In this document: piece after piece, positions 7,872-15,285 of the stretch
Position numbering within the stretch: the stretch's first letter is position 1
Layout of the letters: each line of letters starts with the position of its first letter
From: DATFKA01 sp042095835
GTDB taxonomy: Bacteria > Bacteroidota > Bacteroidia > Chitinophagales > Saprospiraceae
Assembly: GCA_042095835.1 (NCBI GenBank)
Contig: JBELML010000071.1
Span: 1 to 32,079 of the forward strand
Direction: 5' to 3'
Length of the DNA: 32,079 nt
Notes under the pieces: model-generated
Databases searched by the model: none
What the model was told of the DNA's origin: nothing
The model's input: only the letters and a program-made list of their open reading frames with translations
Translations under genes and position numbers: made by a program

Positions 7872-8942
7872 ATGTCGCAGTCCTCAATAGTCCAAAATAT
7901 TATGATCCGTTTGGCGAGCCAGCCTTGGATCCAGCATCTGGCCTTTTGGGGGCTGTCTTTTTATGTCTTGTTTAAGCTATTCAATCTCAGCGAGGGCACG
8001 GAAGTGACCGACTTGATTTATACCAGTCTGTTCCACATTAGCCTGACTCTTTTGGTTTATTTTAATGTTTTTTTACTCATCCCGAAAATTCTTTCTAAGA
8101 ATCAATACCTCTTGTACTTATTTGTCAGCCTTGTAGTGGTGAATGGGATGGTCTTCGTCAATCAGTTTACTTTTACTACGTTGGCAGATTGGATATTCCC
8201 AGGCTACTATTTCATTTCTTATTACAACTACTGGGATATTCTACAATTTATGGCTGCTTATTGGGCGATCAGTACGGTACTCAAATTATCGAAAGCTTGG
8301 TTTTTGGTGAATCGACAGGAGCGACAAATTCAGCAACTAACCCAAGAGAAAATCAGTGCCGAACTCGTCGCTTTAAAAGCGCAGTTAAACCCACATTTTC
8401 TCTTCAACAGCCTAAATGGTATTTATTCTCTAGCTTTATATAAAGATGAGGAGACGCCCGAAGCATTACTGAAGCTGTCACAATGCCTGCGTTATGTCTT
8501 GTACGACTGTAAAGTAGATCAAATACCTATAGAAAAAGAGGTGCAGCTTTTAGAGAATTATATTGATCTACAGGGTATGAGAAAGGAGGAAGACCTGCAA
8601 GTGAGGTTCACTAAATCGGGTAGGGGAGCAGCGGTCACGATAGCACCCTTAATGTTGCTACCTTTATTAGAAAATGCTTTTAAATTTGTGAGGGCCAATT
8701 CAGATGGCGCTTTTTTTATTGATATTGATTTAGAAATAGGCACAAGCGATCTCGTTTTTACCATCAATAATAGTGTCGGTGAAAAGCAAAATAATAAGAA
8801 TCAACCAGGAGGCGTAGGTATAGAAAACCTAAAACAGCGCCTGGCTTTACTTTATCCGAAGCTGCATACTTTAGAGATACAAACAAGCCCGAAAAATTTC
8901 AAGTGCCATCTAAGCATACAACATACGGACAAAAAACCCTAG
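7872..8942 (+). CDS. LytS-type sensor histidine kinase
   Basis: This 356-residue membrane kinase has four predicted TM helices in the first about 145 residues, then a short coiled coil (RQERQIQQLTQEKISAELVALK). A His_kinase domain follows with the phospho-acceptor motif LNPHFLFNSLNG (His near residue 174). The C-terminal HATPase region carries the N-box PLLENAFKF (near residues 265-275) and GVGIENLKQRL as the G-box region. This is the standard partner of LytTR response regulators in Bacteroidota. The ATG start gives MSQSSIVQN. The regulator gene follows after about 80 bp, an unusually wide gap for this kind of pair, and a hairpin (8969-8994) sits in it. Confidence 0.92.
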   Translation: MSQSSIVQNIMIRLASQPWIQHLAFWGLSFYVLFKLFNLSEGTEVTDLIYTSLFHISLTLLVYFNVFLLIPKILSKNQYLLYLFVSLVVVNGMVFVNQFTFTTLADWIFPGYYFISYYNYWDILQFMAAYWAISTVLKLSKAWFLVNRQERQIQQLTQEKISAELVALKAQLNPHFLFNSLNGIYSLALYKDEETPEALLKLSQCLRYVLYDCKVDQIPIEKEVQLLENYIDLQGMRKEEDLQVRFTKSGRGAAVTIAPLMLLPLLENAFKFVRANSDGAFFIDIDLEIGTSDLVFTINNSVGEKQNNKNQPGGVGIENLKQRLALLYPKLHTLEIQTSPKNFKCHLSIQHTDKKP

Positions 8943-8968
8943 AATTCTTCGTCAGGCATCATTATTTA

Positions 8969-8994
8969 TCTACCGGAGCTATAGCGTAGGTAGA
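8969..8994. repeat. 26-bp hairpin between histidine kinase and response regulator
   Basis: TCTACC (8969-8974) pairs with GGTAGA (8989-8994), and the centre is the self-complementary octamer GCTATAGC (8978-8985), leaving symmetric 3-nt mismatches between. No T-run follows on the plus strand, so it is not an obvious intrinsic terminator. It may be a remnant of an inserted repeat or an intra-operon processing or attenuation structure. Confidence 0.55.
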
Positions 8995-9020
8995 CACCAT
9001 TATATCAATAACACCACTAC

Positions 9021-9722
9021 ATCATTCAAGCAATACACCACAGCTGCATCATCGTTGATGACGAACCACTAGCGATCAAAGTCATCGAAAAGTTTCTACC
9101 AGCGGTACAAGGTCTAGCACTAAAAGCTACCTATACCAAAACGGTAGAAGCACTCCACTATTTACAAAACGAGCAAGTAGATTTGTTGTTTTTGGACATC
9201 AACATGCCGGAGATTGATGGCCTTTCTTTATTGAATATTTTGGAACGTCCACCCATGGTGATTTTTACTACAGCATATCCAGAGTATGCAGTCCCTTCCT
9301 ATGATTACGATGCGGTAGATTATCTATTAAAGCCTTTCAGTTTAGAGCGCTTCTTAAAAGCTTGCCAAAAGGCTAAAGATCGGCTCGCTACCCAGGCTCC
9401 CCATCAAGAGGAGGCTATCTTGAATATAAAAGCAGATCGCAAAATTCATCGCCTCGCTTGGTCCGATATTCGATATCTACAAGCCTACGGTGATTATGTA
9501 AAAATCAAAACGCAAAAAGGCTGGATTGTACCCAAAGCCAAGCTCCAAGACCTAGAAGCTCTCTTGCCCCCAGGACTGTACTTGAGGACCCATAGAGCTT
9601 TTGTCGTTAATCCTAAACATATCCAATTATTAGAGGGTAATCAGCTCGTCATTGACGAGGAGTCAATCCCCATTAGTAAATCCCACAAGGAAAAGGTTCA
9701 CCGCTTTTTAGGTATTATCTAA
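9021..9722 (+). CDS. LytTR-family response regulator (start codon unclear)
   Basis: The receiver domain is complete in one open frame. It has the acidic pocket in CIIVDDEPLAIKVIEKF, phospho-acceptor Asp in LLFLDINMPEIDG, Thr in FTTAYPEYAV and Lys in DYLLKPF. A C-terminal LytTR DNA-binding domain follows (IRYLQAYGDYVKIKT, then YLRTHRAFVVNPKHI). The product should activate or repress target promoters when phosphorylated by the upstream LytS-type kinase. The frame is closed upstream by TAA at 9009-9011, and no ATG, GTG or TTG occurs between that stop and the VDDE motif. The first usable TTG (9183) would delete the first 50-odd receiver residues. I placed the start at ATC 9021, where an ATG would give MIQAIHHSCIIVDDE. 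ATT 9024 and ATA 9033 are alternatives. A start-codon mutation, a sequence error or non-canonical initiation are all possible. Confidence 0.8.
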   Translation: MIQAIHHSCIIVDDEPLAIKVIEKFLPAVQGLALKATYTKTVEALHYLQNEQVDLLFLDINMPEIDGLSLLNILERPPMVIFTTAYPEYAVPSYDYDAVDYLLKPFSLERFLKACQKAKDRLATQAPHQEEAILNIKADRKIHRLAWSDIRYLQAYGDYVKIKTQKGWIVPKAKLQDLEALLPPGLYLRTHRAFVVNPKHIQLLEGNQLVIDEESIPISKSHKEKVHRFLGII

Positions 9723-9792
9723 AACACTACTATATTAGTAGCCAAAGATATTGGAACGCCATTCATTGATTATTCATTCACCCATTACAAAC

Positions 9793-10551
9793 ATGGAATT
9801 TCAAGGAAAAACCGTACTCATCACAGGTAGTAGTCGAGGCATCGGCAGCGCCACCGCATTGGCTTTCGCAGAAAAAGGAGCAAAGGTAGCCGTACATTAT
9901 AGTTCGAATCAGACTGCGGGGCAGCAAACCCTAGATCAACTGCCGGGTGAGAGGCATCTTTTGGTGCAAGCCGATGTGGCCAATGCTGCAGAGGTTGAAG
10001 CCATGGTGAATCAGGTGCATACAAAATGGGGTCGACTTGATGTCCTTGTCAATAATGCCGGTATCTTTTCACCTCATCCGATCGATGAAGTGTCCTACGA
10101 GGAATGGCAAGAAAGCTGGCTTACAACAATGCAAGTTAATTTGTTGGGAGCTGCCAATGTTTGCTACTGTGCCGCCGAAAAAATGATTCATCAAGGTGGA
10201 GGTCGGATTATTAATGTATCTTCCAGAGGTGCTTTTCGCGGAGAACCTGACCATCCTGCTTATGGAGCAAGTAAAGCGGGCATGAATGCCATGAGTCAGT
10301 CTCTAGCGAAAAAACTCGGTAAGTACAATATTGGCGTTTATGCAATTGCTCCTGGATTTGTGGCAACGGATATGGCGCAACCAACTTTGGACGGGCCAGC
10401 TGGAGCAGTTATAAAATCAGAAAGTCCCTATAATCGGGTAGCCAAGCCAGAAGAAATAGCCCATGCAATCTTATTCTACGCTTCTGAGAAAGCTGCTTTC
10501 ATGACAGGTGGCATAATGGATGTGAATGGAGCGAGTTATTTACGTACCTGA
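9793..10551 (+). CDS. SDR-family NAD(P)-dependent oxidoreductase
   Basis: This 252-residue classical short-chain dehydrogenase/reductase has the cofactor motif TGSSRGIG (about residues 10-17), NNAG (near 86-89), the catalytic Ser in INVSSRGAF, and the YGASK active-site Tyr/Lys pair (near 155-159). The later segment APGFVATDM and the C-terminal FMTGGIMDVNGA are typical of FabG-like SDRs. Basic and Ser residues after the Gly-rich loop suggest NADP(H), but the substrate cannot be read from sequence. The frame is open from a TTG at 9751. The ATG at 9793 (MEFQGKTVLITG) places the Rossmann strand at the usual distance and is preferred. It stands as a single gene about 70 bp after the response regulator. 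Confidence 0.9.
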   Translation: MEFQGKTVLITGSSRGIGSATALAFAEKGAKVAVHYSSNQTAGQQTLDQLPGERHLLVQADVANAAEVEAMVNQVHTKWGRLDVLVNNAGIFSPHPIDEVSYEEWQESWLTTMQVNLLGAANVCYCAAEKMIHQGGGRIINVSSRGAFRGEPDHPAYGASKAGMNAMSQSLAKKLGKYNIGVYAIAPGFVATDMAQPTLDGPAGAVIKSESPYNRVAKPEEIAHAILFYASEKAAFMTGGIMDVNGASYLRT

Positions 10552-10620
10552 CCGAGGTTTAAAATATCTATGGATGTACTTCACTTTAATGACCTTATAT
10601 GCCCTTATAATCCCTTAAAT

Positions 10621-11152
10621 GGTTCAAAATCAGTACTCTTTTATGGAACCACATAGAAAACAGTAGACAACATAGTTCTAGAACCACCTATGTACCCTAT
10701 GTCCCTATGCGGTTCAAAATGCAGTAAACCACATAGAAAACAGTAGGCAACATAGTTCTAGAACCACCTATGTATCCTATGTCCCTATTGTGGTTCAAAA
10801 TGCAGTAAACCACATAGAAAACAGTAGGCAACATAGTTCTAAAATCACCTATGTACCCTATGTCCCTATTGTGGTTCAAAATGCAGTAAACCACATAGAA
10901 AACAGTAGACAACATAGTTCTAGAACCACCTATGTACCCTATGNNNNNNNNNNNNNNNNNNNNNNNNNNNNNNNNNNNNNNNNNNNNNNNNNNNNNNNNN
11001 NNNNNNNNNNNNNNNNNNNNNNNNNNNNNNNNNNNNNNNNNNNGTACCCTATGTCCCTATGCGGTTCAAAATGCAGTAAACCACATAGAAAACAGTAGGC
11101 AACATAGTTCTAAAATCACCTATGTACCCTATGTCCCTATGTGGTTCAAAAT
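10621..11152. repeat. Tandem array of ~81-bp repeats interrupted by an assembly gap
   Basis: Units beginning GGTTCAAAATGCAGTAAA recur at 10711, 10792, 10873, 11063 and (partial) 11143, with a diverged first unit at 10621. Spacing is 81, 81 and, after the gap, 80 bp. Each unit carries ACATAG twice and CTATGT two or three times, which are reverse complements, so a unit can fold as CCACATAG...CTATGTGG. Units differ at a few positions (for example TTCTAGAACC versus TTCTAAAATC). The array occupies nearly all of the 10552-11162 gap and ends about 10 bp before the dksA-like start. No unique spacers separate the units, so this is not CRISPR. Confidence 0.92.
10944..11043. other. Assembly gap (100 N) inside the tandem array
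   Basis: Exactly 100 N lie within the repeat array. A round number like this is normally a placeholder, so the true length and number of repeat units here are unknown. The array evidently stopped the assembler. Confidence 0.98.
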
Positions 11153-11162
11153 TAATTAAAAC

Positions 11163-11501
11163 ATGAACAAGCAGGAAAGAGCAAAACTCAAGATGAAGAT
11201 TGTAGAAACGATTGCAGAAACCAAAAAGAGAATAGCTCAACTCGAAGAAGCTTCCAAACCCGTAGCACCAGAGAATTCTATCGGCCGTATCTCCAGGATG
11301 GATGCTATCAACAATAAAAGTGTATCAGAGGCGGCACTGAGAACAGCCAAGAAAAAGCTATCTAACCTAGAGGTAGCCCTTTTCAAAGTAGATGATGCAG
11401 ACTTTGGGAATTGCAGCCGCTGTAAAAAGCCTATTCGGTCCGCTCGTTTAATGTATATGCCACAAAGTACGCGCTGTATCAACTGTGCCGACAAACCCTA
11501 G
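11163..11501 (+). CDS. TraR/DksA C4-type zinc-finger protein
   Basis: This 112-residue protein has a basic, helical N-terminal part with a probable coiled coil, and a C-terminal C4 zinc finger. The cysteines form C-x2-C-x17-C-x2-C (GNCSRCKKPI ... STRCINCADKP), the canonical DksA/TraR spacing. Family members bind the RNA polymerase secondary channel and modulate transcription, often with ppGpp. At 112 residues it is shorter than E. coli DksA (151), in line with the short DksA/TraR-like proteins found in Bacteroidota. The DxxDxA acidic-tip motif of DksA is not obvious, so a classical DksA activity is uncertain. The start is ATG, about 10 bp after the last tandem repeat. Its stop codon directly abuts the mutS2 stop on the other strand. 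Confidence 0.88.
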   Translation: MNKQERAKLKMKIVETIAETKKRIAQLEEASKPVAPENSIGRISRMDAINNKSVSEAALRTAKKKLSNLEVALFKVDDADFGNCSRCKKPIRSARLMYMPQSTRCINCADKP

Positions 11502-13889
11502 CTAGGATATTTCTATGATCGTCACGCCATCGCCGCCTTGCTCGGGGGCAGGATGAAAAATACTCATACCTACATTGTATTCTCTGAGCTTACTTTTGAC
11601 CGCTTTACGGAGTACACCACTTCCCTTGCCATGTACAATTTCTAGGTTGCTGGCATTGGTGATTAATGCCTGATCTACGAATTCTTCTACCACCTGCATG
11701 GCTTCATCAAACCGCATCCCACGAATATCAATTTTACTCTGAAAGTTGGCCGTTTGAGTAATGCCACGCATATGGATGCTTTTCGATCTTTGCAGCTCCA
11801 AAGGCTCTTTAGAAAGCATCAAATCGCGTAGATTGATCTTCATGCGCATGATGCCCATCTGCACCATTGCCGTATTTTTGGAGATCGATTCTACATAACC
11901 TGTAGAACCACCAGTTTTGAGTTTGACATAATCTCCCTCGCGGATGGGGCGCTCTGGTTTTCTGGATTTGGGTTTATAGTAGATTTCTTCTTTGAGTTCC
12001 TGGACTTCATTGGCGACCTCCTCTCGCTTTTTGCGAATTTCTTCGGCTTTGGCTTTGGCTTTTTCCAGGTTTTTTTCCTCCTTGATCGTTCTGACCAAAT
12101 TCTCAAACTCTTTATTGTGCTTGGCAACTTCCTGTAGTTCCTGCTCCTTGGCGTCCATCTTCATACGCTTGCGACGATACTCCAAGTCTTTATGTAGGTT
12201 TTCATAAGTGCCAATCAATCTTTCCAACTTGATTTCTTTATCTCTTAGATTGGAGAGCTGAGATTCCAATTCTTGTTTCTCCTTTTGTAGGTCTACGATT
12301 AACTGATCAACGGCTTTCTCATTTTTGCCTGTCTTATGCTTGGCATATTTGATGACCTTGTCTCCTAAGCCACTTTTCTGAGCAATCTCATAAGCGTAGG
12401 AACTGCCAGGCTTTCCTATCTTTAACTCATAAGTAGGAGATAGGGTGTCCGTATCAAAATTCATAGAACCATTGACGATACCTTTGGTTTTGAAGGTGAA
12501 AATTTTAAGATTAGAGTAGTGGGTAGTGATTACACCTCTGACCTTTTTGAAATTAAGTTCCCTCAAAATGGACTCTGCTATTGCTCCACCGATGGCCGGA
12601 TCAGTACCGCTACCAAACTCATCTATTAAGACGAGGGTACGATCATCAGCTACTTCCAGAAAGGTGCGCATATTTTGTAAATGCGAACTGTAGGTACTCA
12701 AATCATCCTCTAAGGACTGTTGGTCCCCAATGTCCGCAAAAAAGTTGTGGAAAATGCCCAGTTCCGACTCAGGGTCAAGGGTGACCAAAAAACCTGATTG
12801 AGCCATGATTTGAATCAATCCCACTGATTTTAGTGTGATCGATTTTCCTCCTGCATTGGGCCCGCTGAGCATTAAGATTCGATTGGGATGATGTAGGTCG
12901 TAGGTGAAAGGAACCGTCTTTTTGCCGTAAGGCAGATTTTTCAAGTAGAGAAGAGGGTGCCGCCCATCGATCATTCTGAAGATCGGTTGTTCCTGAAGCT
13001 TGGGCAAGACTGCCTTCATCCGAATAGCCACTCTTGCTTTGGCCTGGATCACATCAAATTTGATCAAGAGGCTTTGGTAAATACGCATTAGAGGAACATA
13101 GGGCCGCAGCATGGCACTCAATTCCTTTAAAAGGCGATAAATTTCCCTTTTTTCAGCCTGCTGTAAATCAAAAATATCGTTGTTGATATCGATCACACCT
13201 TCTGGCTCGATAAAGCTGGTTTTACCACTAGTGGATTCATCATGAATAATACCTCTGACTTGTCGTTTGTGTTCGGCAGGGACGGAGAGTACCCGACGGC
13301 CATTTCTGAAACTTTCTACATTATCCGTTAGCCAACCTTTATTTTTATAGGTAGCAATAATGCTTCTAAATGCTTTATCCAGTTCTCTTACTTTGGAGTT
13401 CATCGCTTTACGAATCCTGGCAAGTTCAGGAGAGGCATCTGGTCGAATTTGGCCTTCTTCGTCAATGATTTTTTCGATCTCCTGACTTAGTGATTCATCA
13501 AAGGTGATGGATTGTACGATTAGGTACAACTTTGGATAGAGCTCCCTGCGTTCGGGTGTAAAAAATTTGAAAATCTCTTTGGTGAAAAGGAGGGTGGTAT
13601 TGATACGCTGAAGACCCTCTACGGCCAAAACATAACCTTCAATCTCCAGCATAGAAAGCTCCTCTGCAATATCTGAGTAGACGACTCCAGGGAAGCGATC
13701 ATTCTCGGTAATGCTTCTTTTCAACTCGTCTACTTCCTCTAATTGGCGTCTGACTTGGGATAAATCCGTAGACGGTTTTATCTCCAAGACTGCCGCTTTA
13801 CCTAATTCACCGAGGCATTCTTTCAGCGTCAGCTCAATTATTTTATCAAATTCAATCTTCTCAAAAAAGTTTTTCGGTTCAAATCGCAT
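11502..13889 (-). CDS. mutS2: Endonuclease MutS2 / ribosome-rescue ATPase
   Basis: This MutS-family ATPase has a C-terminal Smr domain. After the MutS core it shows Walker A GPNAGGKSITLKSVG (about residue 340 from this start), Walker B and signature TLVLIDEFGSGTDP, and THYSNLK. A long charged coiled coil (about 500-620) and the Smr domain (last 80 residues, DIRGMRFDEA ... HGKGSGVLRKAV) follow. It lacks the mismatch-recognition domains of MutS. MutS2 proteins are linked to suppression of recombination and, in Bacillus, to splitting of collided ribosomes. I chose the ATG at 13889 (MRFEPKNFFEKIEF, 795 residues). GTG 13946 and ATG 13940 are open too, but a near-consensus -7 box (CATCTTTG, 13926-13933) would put them upstream of transcription. 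Confidence 0.93.
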   Translation of the reverse strand: MRFEPKNFFEKIEFDKIIELTLKECLGELGKAAVLEIKPSTDLSQVRRQLEEVDELKRSITENDRFPGVVYSDIAEELSMLEIEGYVLAVEGLQRINTTLLFTKEIFKFFTPERRELYPKLYLIVQSITFDESLSQEIEKIIDEEGQIRPDASPELARIRKAMNSKVRELDKAFRSIIATYKNKGWLTDNVESFRNGRRVLSVPAEHKRQVRGIIHDESTSGKTSFIEPEGVIDINNDIFDLQQAEKREIYRLLKELSAMLRPYVPLMRIYQSLLIKFDVIQAKARVAIRMKAVLPKLQEQPIFRMIDGRHPLLYLKNLPYGKKTVPFTYDLHHPNRILMLSGPNAGGKSITLKSVGLIQIMAQSGFLVTLDPESELGIFHNFFADIGDQQSLEDDLSTYSSHLQNMRTFLEVADDRTLVLIDEFGSGTDPAIGGAIAESILRELNFKKVRGVITTHYSNLKIFTFKTKGIVNGSMNFDTDTLSPTYELKIGKPGSSYAYEIAQKSGLGDKVIKYAKHKTGKNEKAVDQLIVDLQKEKQELESQLSNLRDKEIKLERLIGTYENLHKDLEYRRKRMKMDAKEQELQEVAKHNKEFENLVRTIKEEKNLEKAKAKAEEIRKKREEVANEVQELKEEIYYKPKSRKPERPIREGDYVKLKTGGSTGYVESISKNTAMVQMGIMRMKINLRDLMLSKEPLELQRSKSIHMRGITQTANFQSKIDIRGMRFDEAMQVVEEFVDQALITNASNLEIVHGKGSGVLRKAVKSKLREYNVGMSIFHPAPEQGGDGVTIIEIS

Positions 13890-14016
13890 CACAGTCGTAT
13901 ATTCCTTTAAGGCACTTGCACTCACCAAAGATGAGGTCATTCCCACTTATTCAACATAAAATTACGAGTTTAAAAACAAAGAATGCGCTTTAGAGTTCCT
14001 TGAAATCAGATTTTAT

Positions 14017-14024
14017 TACTTTTG
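14017..14024 (+). promoter_or_regulatory. -7 promoter box of aroC (TACTTTTG)
   Basis: TACTTTTG matches TAnnTTTG and lies 21 bp before the GTG start of aroC. No clear TTG sits at the usual -33 spacing. Its position argues against the TTG start at 14022, which overlaps the box. Confidence 0.5.
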
Positions 14025-14045
14025 TGCTCTCAAAAAACGAAAATT

Positions 14046-15125
14046 GTGGCAGGTAATACCTTTGGAAAAATATATCGGATCAGTACTTTTGGAGAATCTC
14101 ACGGAAAGGCCATCGGCGTAGTTATCGATGGTTGCCCAGCAGGCGTAGCAATCGACGAGGAGTTTATACAATCCGAAATGGATCGCCGTAGGCCCGGGCA
14201 ATCTAAAATTGTAACTCAACGTAAAGAAAGTGATACCGTACAGATATTGAGCGGTGTCTTTGAAGGTAAATCAACGGGTACACCCATTGGCATTGTGATC
14301 TATAATGCCGATGCACGCTCAAAAGATTATAGCCATATTGCAGATCGCTTTAGACCTTCTCACGCAGATTTTACTTATCAAAAGAAATATGGCCTCCGTG
14401 ATTATAGAGGTGGTGGCCGTTCGTCTGCTCGTGAGACAGCTAGTAGGGTGGCGGCCGGTGCCATTGCTAAGTTGATCCTTCAATCGATGGGTATTGAGGT
14501 AAATGCCTATGTCAGTCAGGTAGGACACCTTGCTACTACCAAGACTTATCAAGAGCTGGATTTAAGTCAGACCGAATCTAATATTGTACGCTGCCCAGAT
14601 TTGGAGCTTGCAGAGACCATGATTGATTATATCAAAGAGGTGCGCAAGGCAGGAGATACTATAGGAGGGGTGGTTAATGCAGTCATTACTGGCTGTCCGG
14701 TTGGCCTTGGCGAACCCGCTTTTGATAAATTGCATGCTCGTCTTGGAGGAGCTATGCTCAGTATCAATGCCTGCAAAGGCTTTGAGTATGGTTCTGGCTT
14801 TAATGGAGTAGTCATGCGGGGCTCTGAGCATAATGACATCTTTTACAAAGAAGGAGATCAGATAAAAACAAAGACCAACCATTCTGGAGGCATCCAAGGC
14901 GGAATCTCTAATGGTATGGATATCTATTTCAGAGCAGCATTTAAACCAGTAGCAACTATTGTGGCTGCTCAGGAGTCTGTGGATTTAGAAGGTGCACCTT
15001 CAGAAGTTGTTGGAAAAGGGCGGCATGACCCTTGTGTAGTGCCTCGAGCAGTGCCTATTGTAGAGGCGATGGCGGCTTTGGTGTTGATTGATATGATTTT
15101 GGAGCAGCGGGCTGCGCAAGTTTAA
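14046..15125 (+). CDS. aroC: Chorismate synthase
   Basis: It catalyses conversion of 5-enolpyruvylshikimate-3-phosphate to chorismate, the last shared step of aromatic amino-acid synthesis, using reduced FMN. The signatures are all present: MAGNTFGKIYRISTFGESHG at the N-terminus, DRRRPGQSKIVTQRKE, DYRGGGRSSARETASR, then SGGIQGGISNGMDI and the C-terminal GRHDPCVVPRAVPIVEAM. The product is 359 residues, normal for the family. The start is GTG at 14046, since family members begin exactly at this MAGNTFGK segment. The upstream TTG (14022) overlaps a -7 promoter box. It is divergent from mutS2. Confidence 0.97.
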   Translation: MAGNTFGKIYRISTFGESHGKAIGVVIDGCPAGVAIDEEFIQSEMDRRRPGQSKIVTQRKESDTVQILSGVFEGKSTGTPIGIVIYNADARSKDYSHIADRFRPSHADFTYQKKYGLRDYRGGGRSSARETASRVAAGAIAKLILQSMGIEVNAYVSQVGHLATTKTYQELDLSQTESNIVRCPDLELAETMIDYIKEVRKAGDTIGGVVNAVITGCPVGLGEPAFDKLHARLGGAMLSINACKGFEYGSGFNGVVMRGSEHNDIFYKEGDQIKTKTNHSGGIQGGISNGMDIYFRAAFKPVATIVAAQESVDLEGAPSEVVGKGRHDPCVVPRAVPIVEAMAALVLIDMILEQRAAQV

Positions 15126-15252
15126 ACCTACTCTTAGACCGCTTCTTCGTCGTTCATTGGCTTGTACTGTTAATTTATTCTTCTAAGTGGAAGGGAATTA
15201 CTACCTTTCGCAATAAGGTAAATAAAATAGCTACTGTTTCAAAAGCAGTGCT

Positions 15253-15260
15253 TATATTTG
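15253..15260 (+). promoter_or_regulatory. -7 promoter box (TATATTTG) of the T9SS cargo gene
   Basis: TATATTTG matches TAnnTTTG. It predicts transcription from about 15267, 19 nt before the preferred ATG at 15286. No TTG is seen at the -33 spacing. Confidence 0.5.
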
Positions 15261-15285
15261 GTTATTCCAGATAATGACGCTCAAT

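Noticed and set aside
10697..10915. Antisense frame with a repeated 27-residue peptide across the tandem array
   Set aside because: The frame stays open only because 81 is a multiple of three. The 80-bp unit after the gap breaks phase, no start or promoter is evident, and the peptide has no known similarity.
10621..11152. Tandem repeats resembling a CRISPR array
   Set aside because: Units are contiguous, nearly identical and 80-81 bp long. There are no unique spacers of constant length and no cas genes nearby.
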